A DNA stretch of 64,000 bases from Macrobrachium rosenbergii (Eukaryota; Arthropoda; Malacostraca; Decapoda; Palaemonidae). The notes beneath the pieces are model-generated. The model was not told where the DNA came from. It ran no database searches and was given only the letters and a program-made list of their open reading frames with translations. Where the stretch lies: positions 36,799,570-36,863,569 of the forward strand of contig NC_089749.1 in the NCBI RefSeq assembly GCF_040412425.1, given 5' to 3'. Both the position numbers and the translations under genes were made by a program. Below, piece after piece: positions 59,137-64,000 of this stretch (position 1 is the stretch's first letter; every line of letters begins with the position of its first letter).

Positions 59137-59530
59137 ATGGCATATGCGGATGTGTCATTGTTCAGTTCTCTGGCCTCCACATACATCAGGTATGATAGGC
59201 GTGACTGCAAAAGCCATTTGCTTGAGGTTAGTGCCAGAGATTATCCTGAGCCCTTCTCGCAGATTCCTGTTGGTACTTTGATCCCTCACGGGGGATTCCA
59301 GAATTCCCTCATCGGCAATAAATGCAAGAGGAAAGTGGAAACGATAATGATATTTGAAGGTTCCGGAATCCCCTGTCATAAATCAGACTGGGAATAGGGA
59401 TATGTCAGGACTCGGGGTAATCCCACTGTCCCCTTCTGAAGTAAGTGTTGCAGTGGTCAAGCCCACCGAAGTCGATGCAGGTGGGCAACAGCGAGAGCGG
59501 AAAACAAGGAGCCATTTCTTTCAAAAGAAC
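59137..59530 (+). pseudogene. possible DIRS-like ORF1 fragment
   Basis: Plus-strand TGNRDMSGLGVIPLSPSEVS resembles TGNWDMSGNGVDLFPLSPSS in the ORF1 of DIRS element B (about 13500-13550, minus strand). The preceding block (59137-59397) is open but has no named domain. The frame shifts between the two. Confidence 0.35.
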
Positions 59531-59765
59531 ACCTGCATCTCAAATACAACCCAAGTGGTCTGTCATGTAGATAATCAAAAGCAGTCGAGATTATAGAATA
59601 TTGTTATTAAAAATATGTTCTGTTGTGTGATCACCGTTTTTATCGGCCATTCAATCTTTATATATACTGTATATACATACACATACACACACACCTTTAC
59701 CTATATATCAGTAAATATTTGAATAATATATATATATACACATGTATATATTATATAATATATAT

Positions 59766-60086
59766 TGTGAAGGTTCAAGAAGACAGGTCTGGGTATGACT
59801 GATTTATTTCTCGGAAACCAAGTATACATTGAGGAATGTGGATGGAAAGGAAGTGACCGACCTGCGGATTCCCATGTCACGCATTTGGGCAAGAATTTGC
59901 GTTTGTTAAATGACTTATAGGTGAGAATAATTTGCGTTACAATAAATGTACAAAGTAGTTACATACATCGGAGGAAAGGCCGGATAATAATGCGTATTGA
60001 GAGATACATAAAAAATATGAAATAATAATGGGTAATATACATGGCGGGATTAATGCAGAAATGGAGAGGCGTTTGACACCTTTACA
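59766..60086 (-). mobile_element. gypsy lineage 2: 3' LTR
   Basis: On the minus strand it runs from TGTAAAGGTGTCAAACGCC (60086) to TTCTTGAACCTTCACA (59766), 321 bp. A polypurine tract (GTGGGGGGGGAGTACT on that strand) precedes it at 60087-60102. It matches the LTR at 49162-49490. Confidence 0.8.
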
Positions 60087-60339
60087 AGTACTCCCCCCCC
60101 ACAAAGACAATGATTACAGAGATAATTATTGAATGACATGAACATTAATCACAGAGGTGCTGAGGGAGCAGGAGGCGACCCCTTCTCTTCGAGAACTGTG
60201 GGCGAGGGGAAACATCAACTGCTGGATCTGCCACAGCGCGGCCTCTGGGGCGCCCATGGCCCCTCCGTGGGGCGGAGGGTATGTCTGCGGGCATGTTTGA
60301 GGGGGGACCCTGGGACGTCTGCCTGCCTCCTCCCGGATT

Positions 60340-62880
60340 TCCCTGTCCAAAAGAAATGCTGGTTTTAGCCTGTCAATGGAAACCCAATCCTCCTGGCCGT
60401 GGACGTCGATAAGATACGCCTTGGTGGTCCTGTTGATGACTCGGTTAGGGCCCCCAATAGGGCCTGGGCAAGGGTAGTCGACGGGCGTCTATCCTGACAG
60501 AGACATAGGTGCAGGAATCCAGGCCGGCCGGGCTGTAGGTGTTGTTCTGTATGTGAAGGTCTTATGACAGGGTGCGAACTTCTGTGCTAGTTCTCTCAAC
60601 CTCGGGAGGAGGGTGTCTGTGCCATTGGCTGACGGCGGAAATAATTCCCACGGGATAGCTAGCGTTTCTCCGTATACTTTTTCTGCGGGGGATACTTCAC
60701 CATCTGCTCTCGGTGAGGTGCAGAGACCCAGCAGGACCCACGAAAATTGGGCCCTCCAGTTTTCGTTGGTGCAACGTGCCATTAGAGCTTCCTTCAGTGA
60801 GTGGTGTGCCCTCTCTACCAAGCTGTTTGCTGCAGCAGGGTTGTAAGCTGTTGTGCTGTGAAGTGTCGTATACCCATCAGGGATGCCAGGGAGACCCAAA
60901 GTTCTGACAGGAATGCTGAGCCTCTGTCCATAGTAACTGTCTGGCACCCCAAAGCAGCTGATGCAACTGGAGAGGAGGGCTTGTGCGCAGGATGCTGTTG
61001 ATGCCTCCTCCATAGGTGTCACCTCTGGCCAGCGATTGGAGCGGTCTGTGATTGTTAGGAGGTAGCTGGTGCCCCCAGACTGTGGTAGAGGCCATACGAC
61101 ATCTACATGGATGTGGCCGAAGCGCCGACAAGGTTGAGGGAAATCACCAGTGCCTGATTCTGCATGCCTTGTGACCTTGCTGGTTCAGCACGGGATACAG
61201 CTCCTCACCCACTGGCGGGTGTCCTTCCTGATGCCGTCCCACACGAACTTTTCTGTCATCAGGCATACCATTGTATGCCCTGATGGATGGGAGAGGTCGT
61301 GAATGATGTCGAATGTCTGCTTCCTCATCGAGGCGGGGACCAGAGGGCAGGGGCAGCTGGTGCTCGTGTAGCAGAGAAGCGTTGCGCCCGAACTGCCCAA
61401 GAGCACGTCCTCCCACTTGAGTGCCGTCAGTGCCGTCCTGTAGGCTGGTGTTTCCAGGTCTGCTGCTTGCTCCCTTGCCAGGTCTTTGTAGTGTATGCCA
61501 GGGTGCAGGGAATTGATTTGCATCCTTGACAGGGCGTAGGTGATGGTACAACCAAACTCAGAGATGGCGGCCAAGTGCCGCTGCTGCCTCACTGACCACG
61601 CGTTGTCTGCCTTCGTATGTGTTCACCAGGGGCTTGTGGTCCATGAGGATGGTGAATGGAGTGCCGTCCAGCAGATATTTGAAGTGCCGCACAGCCTGGT
61701 AGATTGCCAGCAGCTCTCTATCGAAGGCACTGTAGCAGGTCTCTGCTGGCGACATCTTGCAATTGAAGAAGGCTAGAGGCCGGGGGGTGCCTCTGACTAC
61801 TTGCTTGAGCACTGCTCCGTAGGCAATGTTGCTGGCGTCGGTGGTGAGTCTCAGGGAAGCAGTGGGGTTATGATGCATTAAGGTGGTGGTACTTGTGAGG
61901 GCTGTCTTGTCTCCTCGAATGCCTGCTGTTGTGGAGCGCCCCACGTCAGTGTTTTTGGCTTGCCCTTCAGGACTCTGGTCAGGGGATACATGTTGCGGGC
62001 GATACCTGGGATGAATCGGCGATAGTAGTTTACCATGCCAAGGAACTCTTGAAGGGTCTTGATTGTCTGCGGTGTCTGGAACTTTTTTATTGCTTTCACC
62101 TTGGAGGCCATGGGGCGTACTCCTGCTGGGGAGATCTTGTGTCTGAGGAAGTCTATTTTTTCTGCCATGAATGTGCATTTGTCGAACCTGACGACTAATC
62201 CGTTCTCCTGCAGGCGCTTCAGGACCGCGCGGATGTGGCAAAGGTGTTCCTCTGGGAACCTGGAGAAGATAAGGATGTCGTCTACGTAACAGATGCAGGA
62301 GGGCAGGTCCCCCAGGATGGTGTTCATCAGATGCTGGAATGTGGCCCCTGCGATCCTGAGGCAGAAGGTGAAGTAGGAGAAGGTGTACGTCCCAAACGGT
62401 GTGATGTTGGCTGTCTTTGGGACATCGTCAGGATGCACAGGAACCTGAAAGTATGATTTTAGCAAGTCCATCGTCGTGAAGACCTTGGCCCCGTGAAGGG
62501 TGCTTGTTAGGTCTTGCATGTTTGGCAGTGGGTACTGGTCTGGCATGGTGACTAAGTTCAAGTTGACAGTAGTCTCCGCAGGGCCTCCAGGAACCATGTG
62601 ACTTCTTTACCATATGCAGGGGAGACCCCCACGGGCTCGGTGCTTTGGTACAGACGCCCATCCATTTCGGTGAAGGCCCGTTTGGCATCTTGTAGTTTTT
62701 GGGGGGGCACGCGTTGGAACCTGGCATGAATTGGGGTGGCCTGTTGTAGTGATGTGGTGGTAGATGCTGTGCTTGGCACCAGCCCCCGGCAACTGGTGGA
62801 GTTCTGGTTTAAAAACCTCCGGGAACTCCTGGAGAAGGGTGGTGTAATTGTTTGAGTCGGTGAAGCAGATGGCAGGCATC
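60340..62880 (-). pseudogene. gypsy lineage 2: Pol (RT, RNase H, integrase), broken
   Basis: Minus strand, same order as lineage 1. RT lies at 61878-62780 with YPLPNMQDLTSTLHGAK and CYVDDILIFSR (catalytic YVDD kept). RNase H lies near 61780-61830 with TTDASNIAYGAVLKQV. The integrase zinc finger lies near 61185-61330 (LSHPSGHTMVCLMTEKFVWD, then SCIPC). Its core and C-terminus lie at 60350-61080, ending DWVSIDRLKPAFLL. The second catalytic Asp region reads DSYYGQRL, so the DRG motif is damaged. Reading frames switch at about 61030, 61560, 61900 and 62560. The copy is dead. Confidence 0.85.
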
Positions 62881-63262
62881 CCCAGTCCAGTGGAGAGTGG
62901 TCAGGAGTGGCAGGTTCCAGTGTTGGGGGGTGTTGCCTGCCATCGTCGACCAGGAGTCTGTGGTGTCTCAGGAAATTGGTGCCCGGGGGTTGGGGGGGAA
63001 CTTGACCTCTGCAATGACAAAAGGCCAGTGATACCTGTGGCCCAAGGTGGAGATTGTGCGGGTTGTTCCATAGCAGTGGATGGGGGTTCCGTTTGTGGTG
63101 ACCAGGGAGGTTGTGGAGTCAGCTGTTCGGGTGTAGTCCTCCCCCAACGGCGGGAACACTGACTGCATTGCGCCATGTCAACCAGCAGGCGCCGCTTTGA
63201 TATATCGTCTCTGATGAAGAAACCTGCTGGTTGTGAGTCATTGTACTTTGTGGCCACTGCTG
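62881..63262 (-). pseudogene. gypsy lineage 2: protease region, broken
   Basis: Minus strand. AGFFIRDDISKRRLLVDMAQ lies at about 63170-63235, where the family has VDTGA. The Thr-Gly of the active site has become Met-Ala. The flap-side motif is not recognisable in frame. This matches the ETG change in lineage 1: both copies have lost protease function independently. Confidence 0.65.
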
Positions 63263-64000
63263 TTACTTGTGGCCGCCCTTCTTGTTTTTTGCGAAGGAAC
63301 AGGGGGTTCTGCAGTTCCTGGCACTGGGACCGAATCTTCTGTGGAAATAGCACCACACCGGGTTCGTCCACGCCCTCTGCTTCCTTGGCAGTGTTCTCCT
63401 CCTGTAGATTGCATTTGTGTTCTCTGGGTCATCGTCCTCTGACGTCAGGCTACAGGCTGCGAAGGTGGCAGCTGCAAGGGTGGCGGTGTGCTTGGAGGCC
63501 TTAGTGGCTTCGGCTTCGTGGATTTTCTGGATGACGTCAATCAGCTCATTCATGGGAAGGGTGTCTGTGTCAGTAATTTGGCCCCTCACCTCCTGCGGAA
63601 GGCACCGCAGGAATATTGCTCTTGTCAGGCTGATTTCCTTCCTGTGCCTATTTCTCTCAATGCCTGGCAGTGTTACTAGACCCCGCAGTTCGTCCCAGGT
63701 GTCCCTGGGTGATGTTTCCCCCAGGGACTGGGTCAATAGGTCTAGGGTGCACTGCTCTCTCTTAGGGATGGGCATGGAATACGTTTGTATCAGCTTGTCT
63801 CGCAAGGCTGTGTACGTGACTTGTCTAGCTGTAAGTCAAGCCATGGGGTGATCTTGTTGAAGACCTCTTCAGGTAGCGTTGTCATGGTAATGTCTGCCAT
63901 GGTCTTCTCATCTGTGATGCGCGCCATGCAGAAGTGAGCATCTGCACACAGAAACCAAGATGCTGTGTTCTGGCTTGAAAACAGGGGGAGCTTTACCGCG
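63263..64000 (-). pseudogene. gypsy lineage 2: Gag (partial, runs off the window)
   Basis: Minus strand, at least 180 open codons at 63263-63805. It contains TSPRDTWDELRGLVTLPGIE, then IFLRCLPQEVRGQI, and the Cys/His cluster VWCYFHRRFGPSARNCRTPC at about 63290-63355. The segment upstream (63850-64000) continues in other frames with a start like that of the fragment at 48626. The 5' LTR and leader lie beyond the right edge. Confidence 0.8.

Overview
The window is animal nuclear DNA, most likely from a crustacean and plausibly a decapod. It is AT-rich, has spliced genes with very long introns, and carries long (AT)n, (AC)n and (AAT)n tracts. It is dominated by transposable elements (TEs): DIRS-like tyrosine-recombinase retrotransposons, Ty3/gypsy elements, a Merlin/ISXO2-type transposon, tRNA-derived SINEs and several families of TA-flanked MITEs. 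The organism call is an inference from this TE mix. No prokaryotic gene organisation, CRISPR array or rRNA is present.

The one clear host gene lies on the minus strand and occupies about the left half. It encodes an ArfGAP2/3-type Arf GTPase-activating protein. Three coding exons are firm: 31714-31788 (start codon and N-terminus), 17078-17269 (zinc finger with the arginine finger) and 3466-3597 (end of the ArfGAP domain). All junctions are phase 0. A fourth exon at 1952-2092 is possible, and the rest of the gene runs off the left edge. Its two large introns (about 14.4 and 13.5 kb) are filled with TEs. Intron 2 holds two DIRS-like copies, a SINE inside one of them, and pogo-type MITEs. Intron 1 holds MITEs nested in MITEs, a pogo/Tigger-like fragment, a piggyBac-like candidate, a satellite with a period of about 200 bp, and a Merlin-related MITE.

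Upstream of that gene, 32252-35840 is a region bounded by long inverted repeats. It contains a decayed copy of a multicopy invertebrate protein with FEN/PIN-nuclease-like motifs and a Cys-rich tail, which looks like the cargo of a DNA transposon. At 36-46.8 kb there are microsatellites, a third DIRS-like copy (39.4-43.5 kb) and mostly unassigned DNA. At 46780-48625 there is a tandem LTR-leader-LTR array (TRIM-like), with a hAT MITE inserted in its first LTR. At 48625-49490 there is a 5' fragment of a second gypsy lineage. A Merlin/ISXO2-type transposon (50244-58322) has inverted ends, an 8-bp target duplication and a spliced transposase gene. A 5.1-kb gypsy element with two 427-bp LTRs has inserted inside it. 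A second gypsy element on the minus strand fills 59766 to the right edge.

The genes do not form a pathway. The layout is one widely spaced housekeeping gene followed by a stratified TE graveyard. Several nested insertions can be ordered from target duplications and from empty-site comparisons inside the window.
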